Origin: Pyxidicoccus trucidator
GTDB taxonomy: Bacteria > Myxococcota > Myxococcia > Myxococcales > Myxococcaceae
Length of the DNA stretch: 64,000 nt
Reading direction: 5' to 3'
NCBI RefSeq assembly: GCF_010894435.1
Contig: NZ_JAAIXZ010000003.1
Span: 372,001-436,000, forward strand
The notes under the pieces were generated by a model. The model was not told the DNA's origin. It searched no databases and saw only the letters and a program-made list of their open reading frames with translations. Made by a program: the position numbers and the translations under genes. This document shows, piece by piece, positions 57,288 to 64,000 of this stretch (position 1 is its first letter; each line of letters starts with the position of its first letter).

Positions 57288-59328
57288 GGCGGTGACCCTC
57301 CTGCAGGGCGTGGGAGCCGAGCCCCGCCTTGGTCAGGGCGTCGCGGATGCGGGTTATCGCCACCTCGCGGCTCAGCGTGTGCTTGGAGAGGATGGCGGCC
57401 GTCTCCTTGGCCAGGCGCGTGCGCTCGTCCTCCTGCAGCTCGTGCGAGGTGTGCAGGATGACGGGGATGTCGCGCGTGCGCGGGTCCGCCTTCAGGTCGT
57501 CCAGCACGTCGAAGGCGGTGATGTCCGGGAGGACGAAGTCCAGGAAGATGAGGTGCGGGGCCTGCTCGCGCGCCAGCCGCACGCCCTCCTTGCCGCCGGA
57601 GGCCTCCAGCAGCACGTAGGGCAAATCCTTGAGGAGCTGCTTGAGCAGGTAGCGGTGGACGTCGTCGTCGTCGATGAGGAGCAGCCGCTCCACCGGCCCG
57701 CTGCGGGCCATGGCGGAGAGCTTCTTCTGCAGCCGGACTTCGTCCACCGGCTTGAGCCAGAACTCGTCGGCGCCCAGCGCGCGGGCCTTCTGCTCGCGGT
57801 CCATCATGGTGACGACGAGCACGGGGATGTCGCGCGTGGCCTCGCTGTTCTTCATGTCCGCGAGGAAGTTCCAGCTCGTCTCCCCCTCCAGCATGACGTC
57901 CAGCACCATGGCGGCGGGGCGCACGCGCTCCATGACACGCCGGGCCTCCTCCGTGCTGCGCACCGGCAGCACCTGGAAGCCAGAGCGCGCCAGATACTTC
58001 TCGTAGAGGAAGAGCGTCTGCCGGTCGTCCTCCAGCACCAGCACCGGGGCGCGGCTGGGGTCCAGTTGCTCGCTGCGCGCGGTGAGCCCCGTCATCTCCG
58101 CCACCTCGGTGTGGACGCGGGGAATGGTGACGGTGAAGGTGGTGCCCTGGCCCAGGGCGCTCTTCATGGCGAGGCTGCCGCCCAGCACCTCCGTCAGCTT
58201 GCGCGCCAGCGGCAGGCCCAGGCCGGTGCCCTTCACCTTGCGCTGCAGCGGGCTGTCCACCTGGGAGAACTCCTCGAAGACGCGCGCGTGGTTCTCCGGG
58301 GCGATGCCAATGCCCGTGTCCTGCACGGTGAACACCACCGTATCGCGCGGGCCCGGGGCCACCGAGACGGTGACGTGGCCGGCCTCGGTGAACTTCAGCG
58401 CGTTGGAGACGAGGTTGCGCAGCACCTGGCTGAGGCGGGACTCGTCCGTCTCCAGCTCCAGCGTGTTCTCCGGCTCCACCATGCGCAGCTCCACCGGCGA
58501 CTCTGGCGGGAGCAGCGGCTTCATCATGCCGCGCAGCGCGCTGAACACATCACTCACCACGAAGCGGCTGTGGCGCAGCGTGGTCTTGCCGGCATCCATC
58601 TTGGAGAGGTCCAGCAGGTCATTGACGAGCTCGAAGAGGGCCTCCGCGGAGCTGCGGATGAACTGGACCTGCTTCTCCTGCTCACCGCTGAGTGCCCCGT
58701 TGATGGGATTGAGGAGGACTTTCGAGAGGCCGAGGATGGAGTGCAGCGGGGTGCGGAACTCGTGGCTGACGTTGGCCACCACCCGGCCCTTGATTTCGGC
58801 GGCGAGCTGGAGGCTCTCCGCCTTCTCGTCCAGGGCGACGTGGAGGCTGCGCACGCCGCGGTTGGACTCCTCCAGCTCGCGGTTGAGGCGGGTCAGCTCG
58901 TCCGCGCGGCGCTTGAGCTCGCGCTGCTGGCGCTCCGTCTCGCGGTGGAGCGTGGACACCTCGCTGAGGGTGGTGCTCACCTGCTCCAGCGCGCTGCCGT
59001 AGTCCTCCGGCACCAGGCTGCCCACCAGGAGCACGTTGCCTTCATGGGGGCGGGCGCGGAAGGCAAAGGTGGTCGGCTTGTCCTCGCGACAGAGGATGAG
59101 CTCCCAGCCGTCCACCCGCTCGTCGCGGGCCTGGACGAGGAGCTTGTCCACCTTCTCCTCGGTCCCCCTGGCGGCGAGGCCGCGCAGCGTCTGGCCCGGC
59201 TTCGCGGCGAGAAGGGACTGGGCGCGCGCATCCACCCAGGTGAGGGTGCCGTGCGCGTCGCAGACGAGGGTGACCTCCCGGCTCAGGTCGTCGAAGAGGC
59301 GGACATCGGGAGAGGCGGGGTGCCTCAT
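57280..59328 (-). CDS. Hybrid histidine kinase with two C-terminal receivers
   Basis: A 682-residue soluble hybrid kinase. It has an N-terminal PAS-like region (about 1-110, TLVCDAHGTLTWVDARAQSLL), a coiled coil (115-165), a HisKA domain with His in ANVSHEFRTPLHSILG, and a HATPase (about 290-405, NLVSNALKFTEAG, DTGIGIA, GTGLGLPLARKLTEVLGG). Two receivers follow (about 430-545 with Asp in VLDVMLEGE, and 560-675 with Asp in FLDFVLPDI). It lacks transmembrane helices. It overlaps the gene before it by 4 bases (ATGA) and the one after by 8, so the four genes are translationally coupled. Its input probably comes from the B12-binding or helical partner. Confidence 0.92.
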   Translation of the reverse strand: MRHPASPDVRLFDDLSREVTLVCDAHGTLTWVDARAQSLLAAKPGQTLRGLAARGTEEKVDKLLVQARDERVDGWELILCREDKPTTFAFRARPHEGNVLLVGSLVPEDYGSALEQVSTTLSEVSTLHRETERQQRELKRRADELTRLNRELEESNRGVRSLHVALDEKAESLQLAAEIKGRVVANVSHEFRTPLHSILGLSKVLLNPINGALSGEQEKQVQFIRSSAEALFELVNDLLDLSKMDAGKTTLRHSRFVVSDVFSALRGMMKPLLPPESPVELRMVEPENTLELETDESRLSQVLRNLVSNALKFTEAGHVTVSVAPGPRDTVVFTVQDTGIGIAPENHARVFEEFSQVDSPLQRKVKGTGLGLPLARKLTEVLGGSLAMKSALGQGTTFTVTIPRVHTEVAEMTGLTARSEQLDPSRAPVLVLEDDRQTLFLYEKYLARSGFQVLPVRSTEEARRVMERVRPAAMVLDVMLEGETSWNFLADMKNSEATRDIPVLVVTMMDREQKARALGADEFWLKPVDEVRLQKKLSAMARSGPVERLLLIDDDDVHRYLLKQLLKDLPYVLLEASGGKEGVRLAREQAPHLIFLDFVLPDITAFDVLDDLKADPRTRDIPVILHTSHELQEDERTRLAKETAAILSKHTLSREVAITRIRDALTKAGLGSHALQEGHRRG

Positions 59329-60029
59329 GAACGGGTCTCCTCCCAGGACACGCCCGCCGTGGCGAGCAGGTTTCGTGCTTCCGGGTGCCGCGAGCCCAGC
59401 ACGGACTTCAACATGCCGAGCACGCTGGGAAATGCCAGCAGGCCAAAGCCGCGCCGCGGCCAGAAGCCGACGTACCAGCGCACATGGTCGCCCATCACCT
59501 CCGGACGTCCTGACGCCAGCGAGTCCGCGAGGTAGGACAGGTGGAGCTGCAGCTCCTCTTCGAGGCGCGGGCGGTCCTCGGGGAGGATGTAGAGCGTCAG
59601 GCGGCCGGCGGCGGCGTGGGCCAGCTCGGGCGCGTCCTTTTCCAGGAGGTGGGCGGGCCCTTCCGGGTAGCGCAGGGCCTCCCGCGCGGCGCGCACATAG
59701 TCGTGGGGCAGGGTGCCGGGGCCCCAGCCTTCGGCCTCCAGCGCCCGGGCCAGGCCGGCGAAGTGGCTGTCGAGGTGTCGCGTGCACATGCCGCGCGACA
59801 CGAGCAGCGTGCGCAGCCAGCGGGCGTAGCCCTCCATGACGGAGGGGCGCTGCTCGTCCAGGGCCTGGACGAGGTAGCGCACGTGGAAGGCGGCGTCCTC
59901 ATCGCCGAAGCGACGGGAGCGCTCCAAGCCGTAGCGGGCCTCCCAGAAGGGGTCCTGGTACAGCGCGGCCACGGAGGTGGTGGCCAGGTGGCTCGCCTTT
60001 GCTTCCACGAGTCTGCTCAGCGGCTCCAT
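59325..60029 (-). CDS. Helical protein of unknown function with an internal duplication
   Basis: A 234-residue all-helical protein with no recognised family, signal or membrane segment. Residues 49-81 (HVRYLVQALDEQRPSVMEGY and on) and 163-195 (HLSYLADSLASGRPEVMGDH and on) are similar, with the same RPxVM, RW and RG positions. This suggests two copies of one helical module joined by a 80-residue middle part. It lies 6 bases after the B12-binding gene and overlaps the next kinase by 4 bases. It is probably a scaffold or sensor between the cobalamin protein and the kinase. This is inferred from context only. Confidence 0.7.
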   Translation of the reverse strand: MEPLSRLVEAKASHLATTSVAALYQDPFWEARYGLERSRRFGDEDAAFHVRYLVQALDEQRPSVMEGYARWLRTLLVSRGMCTRHLDSHFAGLARALEAEGWGPGTLPHDYVRAAREALRYPEGPAHLLEKDAPELAHAAAGRLTLYILPEDRPRLEEELQLHLSYLADSLASGRPEVMGDHVRWYVGFWPRRGFGLLAFPSVLGMLKSVLGSRHPEARNLLATAGVSWEETRS

Positions 60030-60035
60030 GGTTGT

Positions 60036-60794
60036 TCAAACTCCCAGCGTCCGGCAGGCGGAGGCCACCAGCTCGCGTGCGTCCTTGCCGAAGAAGCTGA
60101 CGCCCAGGTCCTGTTCCAGGTCCGGGGCCCAGCGGAAGGCGAGCCCGCCCACGGCGATGGGAACGCCGGGAGCGGCCGCGCGCGCGTGCTTCACGGCCTC
60201 GCGCAGTTGGGGCAGGTGGTACGTCATCGTCACCGACAGCGCGAGCAGGTCCGGACGCACGTCGCGGACCATGCGCGCCAGGTGCTCGGGCGGCACGTTG
60301 GCGCCGAGGAAGCGCACGTCGAAGCCGGCCATCTCCAGGAAGTCGCTGGCCATGCGCGCGCCCACCTCGTGCAGCTCCCCCTCCACGCAGGACATCATGA
60401 CGACCTTGCCGTTGTCCGGGTCCCTGGGCAGGTGGCGGTACAGGTGGGCCAGGGCGAGCTGGGAGATGGAGGTGGCCAGGTGCTCCTGCGCCACGGAGAT
60501 GATGTTCTCCTGCCACAGCCGGCCAATCTCGTACTGGGCCTGCTGGATGACTTCCAGGTGCAGCGTCTGGAGGGGAATGCCGCGCAGGAGTCCCTCGTCC
60601 ACCAGCAGGCGCAGGGCTTCCCGCCGGTTTCCGGCGAGCTGCGCGGCGAGGTACTGCTCACGCAAGGCGGTGGGGGAGGGGTCGGTCTGAGGGAGCACGG
60701 GCAGGGAGGACACGGGCAGGGGGCGGAAGCTAGTAATGAACGGACGGTAGTGGGGACCCGTTTCCCGGTTACAGCGAAGCAGGAGCGTTTTCAT
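60036..60794 (-). CDS. Cobalamin-binding (B12) sensor protein with CarH-type Wx9EH motif
   Basis: A 252-residue protein. An N-terminal helical B12-binding_2-type domain (about 42-125) carries Trp94 and Glu104-His105, that is W-x9-E-H (LWQENIISVAQEH), the signature of the CarH/CarA/LitR light-sensing B12 receptors. A Rossmann-type B12-binding domain (127-250) carries E-x-H-x-x-G with His142 as probable lower axial ligand (VEGELHEVG) and GANVPPEHL, LSVTMTYHL, GGLAF. Unlike CarH it has no MerR DNA-binding domain. It starts a four-gene operon with two hybrid kinases, so it probably passes a light, oxygen or cobalamin signal to them. The AGGTGG ribosome-binding site supports the start. Confidence 0.88.
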   Translation of the reverse strand: MKTLLLRCNRETGPHYRPFITSFRPLPVSSLPVLPQTDPSPTALREQYLAAQLAGNRREALRLLVDEGLLRGIPLQTLHLEVIQQAQYEIGRLWQENIISVAQEHLATSISQLALAHLYRHLPRDPDNGKVVMMSCVEGELHEVGARMASDFLEMAGFDVRFLGANVPPEHLARMVRDVRPDLLALSVTMTYHLPQLREAVKHARAAAPGVPIAVGGLAFRWAPDLEQDLGVSFFGKDARELVASACRTLGV

Positions 60795-60995
60795 CGACCA
60801 CCTGACACTGGAAGGCCCTTCCGTAGGAGCCTCCGCCCGCCCGCCTGCTCTGTAGCTTTTTCAGATCAGCCCTGCGGGCGCCTGGCGGGAGGATGCGCAC
60901 GGCTCTGCGAGCGGTTCATCCCTGAGTCTCCGCCGCCCCGTCAGGGCCCTTCGGGGTGCTGGACATTGACCCGTCCCGGCTGGAGTGTCCGACAC

Positions 60996-61013
60996 GGAGG
61001 TACGCAATCCTTG
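60996..61013 (+). promoter_or_regulatory. Ribosome-binding site and TTG start of the multi-PAS kinase
   Basis: GGAGG at 60996-61000 lies ten bases before TTG at 61011. No in-frame ATG precedes the first conserved segment (LPGESELASLTRALDW), so this TTG is the best start. The rest of the divergent gap 60795-60995 shows no clear promoter. Confidence 0.6.
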
Positions 61014-63569
61014 GAGCCACGCGCGCAGCGTCCTGCCACGACCTGGCTGCCGGGAGAGAGCGAGCTCGCCTCGCTCACCCGCGCGCTGGACTGGTCCAAG
61101 ACTCCCGTGGGCCCCATGGAGGCGTGGCCCCACTCGCTGCGCGGCGTGCTCTCGACGCTGCTCACCTGCCGCCAGCCGATGTTCCTGTGGTGGGGGCAGG
61201 AGATGGTGCAGTTCTATAACGACGCGTATCGGCCGAGCCTCGGCGTCGACCGCCATCCCAGCGCCCTGGGCGCGCGCGGGCGCGAGTTCTGGACGGACAT
61301 CTGGGACGTCATCGGCCCGCTCATCCACCGCGTCCAGGGGGGCGAGTCCGTCTGGTTCGAGGACCAGCGCATTCCCATCCAGCGCGGTGGTGGCTTCCAG
61401 GAGGTCTTCTGGACGTTCAGCTACAGCCCGGTGCGTGACGACGACGGCGGCGTGGGGGGCGTGCTGGTGGTCTGTACCGAGACGACGCAGAAGGTGCTGG
61501 GCGAGCGCCGACTGCGCACGTTCAAGGACCTGGCCGTGAGCGCGCTGGACGTGGGCGACGAAGCGGCCGCGGGTGCCGCCGCGGAGACGGTGCTCGCGCG
61601 CAACGCGGCCGATGTCCCCTTCTCCGCCCTGTACCTGGGAGGGGCCGACAGCCCCTTCCTGCGCCGCGTGGGCCTCACCGGGCTCGAGCCCCACTCGCCC
61701 GCCGCGCCCCAGCGCGTGGAGCCCACGGACGCGCGCTCCGTGTGGCCGCTCTGGCAGGCCCTGCGCACCGGCAGGCCGGTGTGGGTGTCGGACGTGCAGG
61801 CGCGCGTGCCGGGCCTCGCGGCGGGCCTCTGGCCCGAGCCCGTCCGGGACGCGTGCGTGCTACCCCTGCCCGAGCCGGGAGGAGAGGGCGTGCGCGGCGT
61901 GCTCCTGGTGGGCTGCAGCCCGCGCCTGTCGTTCGGGCCCGAGCTCCAGGACTTCTTCGCGCTGCTCGCCAGCCAGCTGGGCGCGGTGCTGGCGCGGGCC
62001 AGCGCGGGCGCCGAGCGCGAGCGGCTGCTGGTGGAGGTGGCGCGGGCGCACGCGGGGGCGGAGGCCGAGCGCACGCGTCTGCGCAACCTGCTCGAGGCGG
62101 CGCCAGCGGTCATCTGCACGCTGCGGGGGCCCGAGCACGTCTTCGAGCTGGCCAACCCGCTCTACCAGGAGCTGGTCTCCGGCAAGCGCTCCTTGCGGGG
62201 CCGCACCGTCGCCGAGGCGCTGCCGGAGGTCGCGGAGCAGGGCTTCATCCAGTTGCTGGATGACGTGTACCGCACGGGGAAGCCCTTCGTCGGGCAGGAG
62301 GTGCGCCTGCTGCTGGACCGTCAGGGGACGGGGCACCTCGAGGAGACGTTCCTGACCTTCATCTACCAGGCGCGGCGTGGGGTGGGGGGTGAGGTGGAGG
62401 GCATCGACGTCTTCGCTTTCGAGGTGACGGAGCAGGTCCTGGCCCGGCGGCGGGCGGAGTCCGTCGCGGACGCCTTGCGGCGGAGTGAGGAGCGCAGCCG
62501 CATGGTGGAGCAGGCGGCGGGCGTCGGCACGTGGGAGCTCGACCTCGCCACCCGGTGGCTGCGGATGGACGCAATCACCCGCGAGCTCCTCGCGCTGCCG
62601 GGGGAGGATGACCTGTCGCTGGAGGCCGTCCTCGCCGTCATCCTCGCCGAGGACCGGGGACACGTGGTGGAGGCGATAGAGTCCGCGCTGCGGGGCGAGC
62701 GCGCCGGTGCCTTCGCCGTCGAGTACCGCGTCGCCACGCCCGGCGGCGCGGTGCGCTGGGTGGAGGGGCGGGGGCGCGCGTACTTCGACGCTGGCGGCCG
62801 GCCCGAGCGCTTCCTGGGCACGGCCATGGACATCTCCGTGCGCAAGGAGGCCGAGCAGCAGACGCGCCGGAGCGCCGAGTTCGAGCAGCAGCTCATCGGC
62901 ATCGTCTCGCATGACTTGCGCAACCCGTTGAGCTCCATCCTCCTGGGCGCGCAGACGGTGTTGCGCGGGGAAGGGCTGAGTGAGCGGCAGCTCCGCAATA
63001 CGCTGCGCATCCAGACTTCCGCCGAGCGCGCGGTGCGGATGATTCACGACCTGCTCGACTTCACCCAGGCGCGCATGACGGGCGGGCTCCCGGTGCGGCC
63101 CGAGCCCCTGGACCTGCATGCCCTGGTCCGGCAGGTGGTGGACGAGGTGCAGGTGTCCCATCCGGAGCGCACCGTGCGGTTGGAGCAGCAGGGAGAGGGC
63201 CGGGGCGCGTGGGATGCGGGCCGCGTGGCGCAGGTGGTGAGCAACCTGCTCTCCAATGCACTCGCGTACAGCCCCGCGGACACGCTCGTGACGGTGACGA
63301 CGCGAGGCGAGGCGGAGGCGCTGGTGCTCGAGGTGCACAACACGGGCTCACCCATTCCCGCCGACGTCCTGCCGCGCCTCTTCCGGCCCATGGAGCGCGG
63401 CGTCCCCACGGACAGCACCCGCCGCAGCGTGGGGCTGGGGCTCTACATCGTGGACCAGGTGGTGCGCTCCCACGGTGGGCGCGTGGAGGTGCGCTCCAGC
63501 GTCGAGCAGGGCACCGTCTTCACGGTGCGGCTGCCGCGCAACGTCAAGGGTTCGGCGCCCGGCGGTTAG
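61011..63569 (+). CDS. Soluble multi-PAS/GAF sensor histidine kinase
   Basis: An approximately 852-residue kinase. It has an N-terminal PAS-like sensor with the family marks DWSKTPVGPMEAWPHSLR and PMFLWWGQEMVQFYNDAYRP, a GAF-like domain (about 165-330), and two PAS domains (about 350-480 and 490-625, the second ending GTAMDISVRKEAE). HisKA follows with His in GIVSHDLRNPLSSIL, then a HATPase (about 740-850, NLLSNALAYSPAD, VGLGLYIVDQVVRSHGG). There is no membrane segment. The G1 box is weak (VHNTGSPIP instead of DxGxG), which occurs in related kinases. It is divergent from the B12-kinase cassette and lacks an attached receiver. It ends in a 4-base overlap with the convergent antitoxin-like gene. 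Confidence 0.88.
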   Translation: MEPRAQRPATTWLPGESELASLTRALDWSKTPVGPMEAWPHSLRGVLSTLLTCRQPMFLWWGQEMVQFYNDAYRPSLGVDRHPSALGARGREFWTDIWDVIGPLIHRVQGGESVWFEDQRIPIQRGGGFQEVFWTFSYSPVRDDDGGVGGVLVVCTETTQKVLGERRLRTFKDLAVSALDVGDEAAAGAAAETVLARNAADVPFSALYLGGADSPFLRRVGLTGLEPHSPAAPQRVEPTDARSVWPLWQALRTGRPVWVSDVQARVPGLAAGLWPEPVRDACVLPLPEPGGEGVRGVLLVGCSPRLSFGPELQDFFALLASQLGAVLARASAGAERERLLVEVARAHAGAEAERTRLRNLLEAAPAVICTLRGPEHVFELANPLYQELVSGKRSLRGRTVAEALPEVAEQGFIQLLDDVYRTGKPFVGQEVRLLLDRQGTGHLEETFLTFIYQARRGVGGEVEGIDVFAFEVTEQVLARRRAESVADALRRSEERSRMVEQAAGVGTWELDLATRWLRMDAITRELLALPGEDDLSLEAVLAVILAEDRGHVVEAIESALRGERAGAFAVEYRVATPGGAVRWVEGRGRAYFDAGGRPERFLGTAMDISVRKEAEQQTRRSAEFEQQLIGIVSHDLRNPLSSILLGAQTVLRGEGLSERQLRNTLRIQTSAERAVRMIHDLLDFTQARMTGGLPVRPEPLDLHALVRQVVDEVQVSHPERTVRLEQQGEGRGAWDAGRVAQVVSNLLSNALAYSPADTLVTVTTRGEAEALVLEVHNTGSPIPADVLPRLFRPMERGVPTDSTRRSVGLGLYIVDQVVRSHGGRVEVRSSVEQGTVFTVRLPRNVKGSAPGG

Positions 63570-64000
63570 CCTGGCGCGGCCTGCTCCACCGTCCAGCCCT
63601 GCTTCTTCGGCTTGAGGCGCACGCGCAGCGGGGTGGCCTCGGTGGTCGCGACATGTTCGAGCCGCTCCAGCGGGTACTCCTTCACGGGGTGCTCACGCAC
63701 GGCCATCAGCCGCAGCAGCCGCTCCGCCATGGGGCCCATGGCGAGGGGCTTGTCGGTCCGCTCCCAGCGGGACACCGTCTCCTTCGTCACGCCCATGCGC
63801 CGGGCCAGGTCGGTGCCCGACATTCCCAGGTAGGTGCGCAGGAAGCGGATCTCCCTCGCCGTGAGCCCCGCCTCCTTGCGCGCGAGCAGCAGGGCGAGCT
63901 GCGTATGGAGCTGCTCGACGTTCGAGTAGCTGATCTCCTCCTCGCCGCAGGCCGGGCAGTGGCGGACCTGGACGCCCTCGACGATGACGCCCTCCAGCCC
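63566..64000 (-). CDS. MqsA/YgiT-type antitoxin-like regulator (5' end beyond the window)
   Basis: At least 144 residues are visible, and the N-terminus lies past the right edge. The visible start contains CPACGEEE, half of a YgiT-type zinc finger. It is followed by helices (QLHTQLALLLARKEAGLT), an XRE-type helix-turn-helix (ARRMGVTKETVSRWERTDKP) and a basic C-terminal tail. MqsA antitoxins have this order: an N-terminal zinc domain and a C-terminal HTH. No MqsR-type toxin is seen in the window, so it could instead be a stand-alone zinc-finger regulator. Its stop codon overlaps that of the multi-PAS kinase (TTAG). Confidence 0.75.
   Translation of the reverse strand, partial: GLEGVIVEGVQVRHCPACGEEEISYSNVEQLHTQLALLLARKEAGLTAREIRFLRTYLGMSGTDLARRMGVTKETVSRWERTDKPLAMGPMAERLLRLMAVREHPVKEYPLERLEHVATTEATPLRVRLKPKKQGWTVEQAAPG

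Noticed and set aside
60036-60794. A full CarH transcriptional repressor
   Set aside because: There is no MerR-type helix-turn-helix at the N-terminus; only the B12-binding halves are present.
63566-64000. A complete MqsRA toxin-antitoxin system
   Set aside because: Only part of the MqsA-like gene is in the window and no MqsR-type toxin is visible.

Overview
The window is very GC-rich DNA with strong G/C preference at third codon positions and densely packed genes. The gene content points to a predatory myxobacterium of the Myxococcaceae (Myxococcus/Corallococcus/Pyxidicoccus-like). This rests on a SitA-type lipoprotein toxin with its partner, a DUF2381 protein, a DUF2378/TIGR02265 protein, two Hanks-type Ser/Thr kinases, many lipoproteins, and several hybrid histidine kinases. 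No rRNA, tRNA, CRISPR array or insertion sequence was seen. The species is inferred from family content only.

Layout. 0-8 kb holds housekeeping and stress genes: a GreA/GreB-like factor, a rhodanese, an EamA transporter, a lipoprotein hydrolase, an FAD oxidoreductase paired with an ECF41-type sigma factor, a methyltransferase and an Lgt-family protein. 8.6-17.4 kb holds a signal-less subtilase with a small downstream partner, RidA, a VIT/vWA protein, and a three-gene FemAB-like/TVP38/cupin operon. 17.5-26.6 kb holds an S74-chaperone lipoprotein, a large TPR lytic transglycosylase, an SDR, an aminotransferase-Lrp pair and a TraB/GumN lipoprotein. 26.6-34.2 kb holds a kinase, DUF2381, SitA-like toxin and putative immunity block, then a second kinase and an XRE regulator.

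35.2-42.3 kb is a co-directional lipid/envelope gene set: TetR, a KASIII-like protein that has lost the usual His and Asn, an acyl-CoA ligase, a lipoprotein, an outer-membrane barrel and a lipoprotein alpha/beta hydrolase. 42.4-47.7 kb holds a lipase, a quinone reductase-like enzyme, a class-A beta-lactamase-fold hydrolase and a second acyl-CoA ligase. 48-51 kb is a Cpx-like envelope-stress module: a Spy-like protein divergent from an OmpR regulator and a histidine kinase, with a regularly spaced operator between them.

53-64 kb is a signalling block: a chemoreceptor, a second XRE paralogue, a four-gene cassette joining a cobalamin-binding protein with the CarH-type Wx9EH signature to two hybrid kinases, a divergent multi-PAS kinase and a truncated MqsA-like antitoxin.

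Two non-genic themes stand out. First, short tandem duplications span stop codons at several gene ends (2.3, 15.1, 16.8, 25.6 and 47.7 kb). Second, a dispersed repeat built on a GGAACGAACGTTCC core lies in two gene-free regions 48 kb apart (3.6-4.0 and 51.7-52.0 kb).
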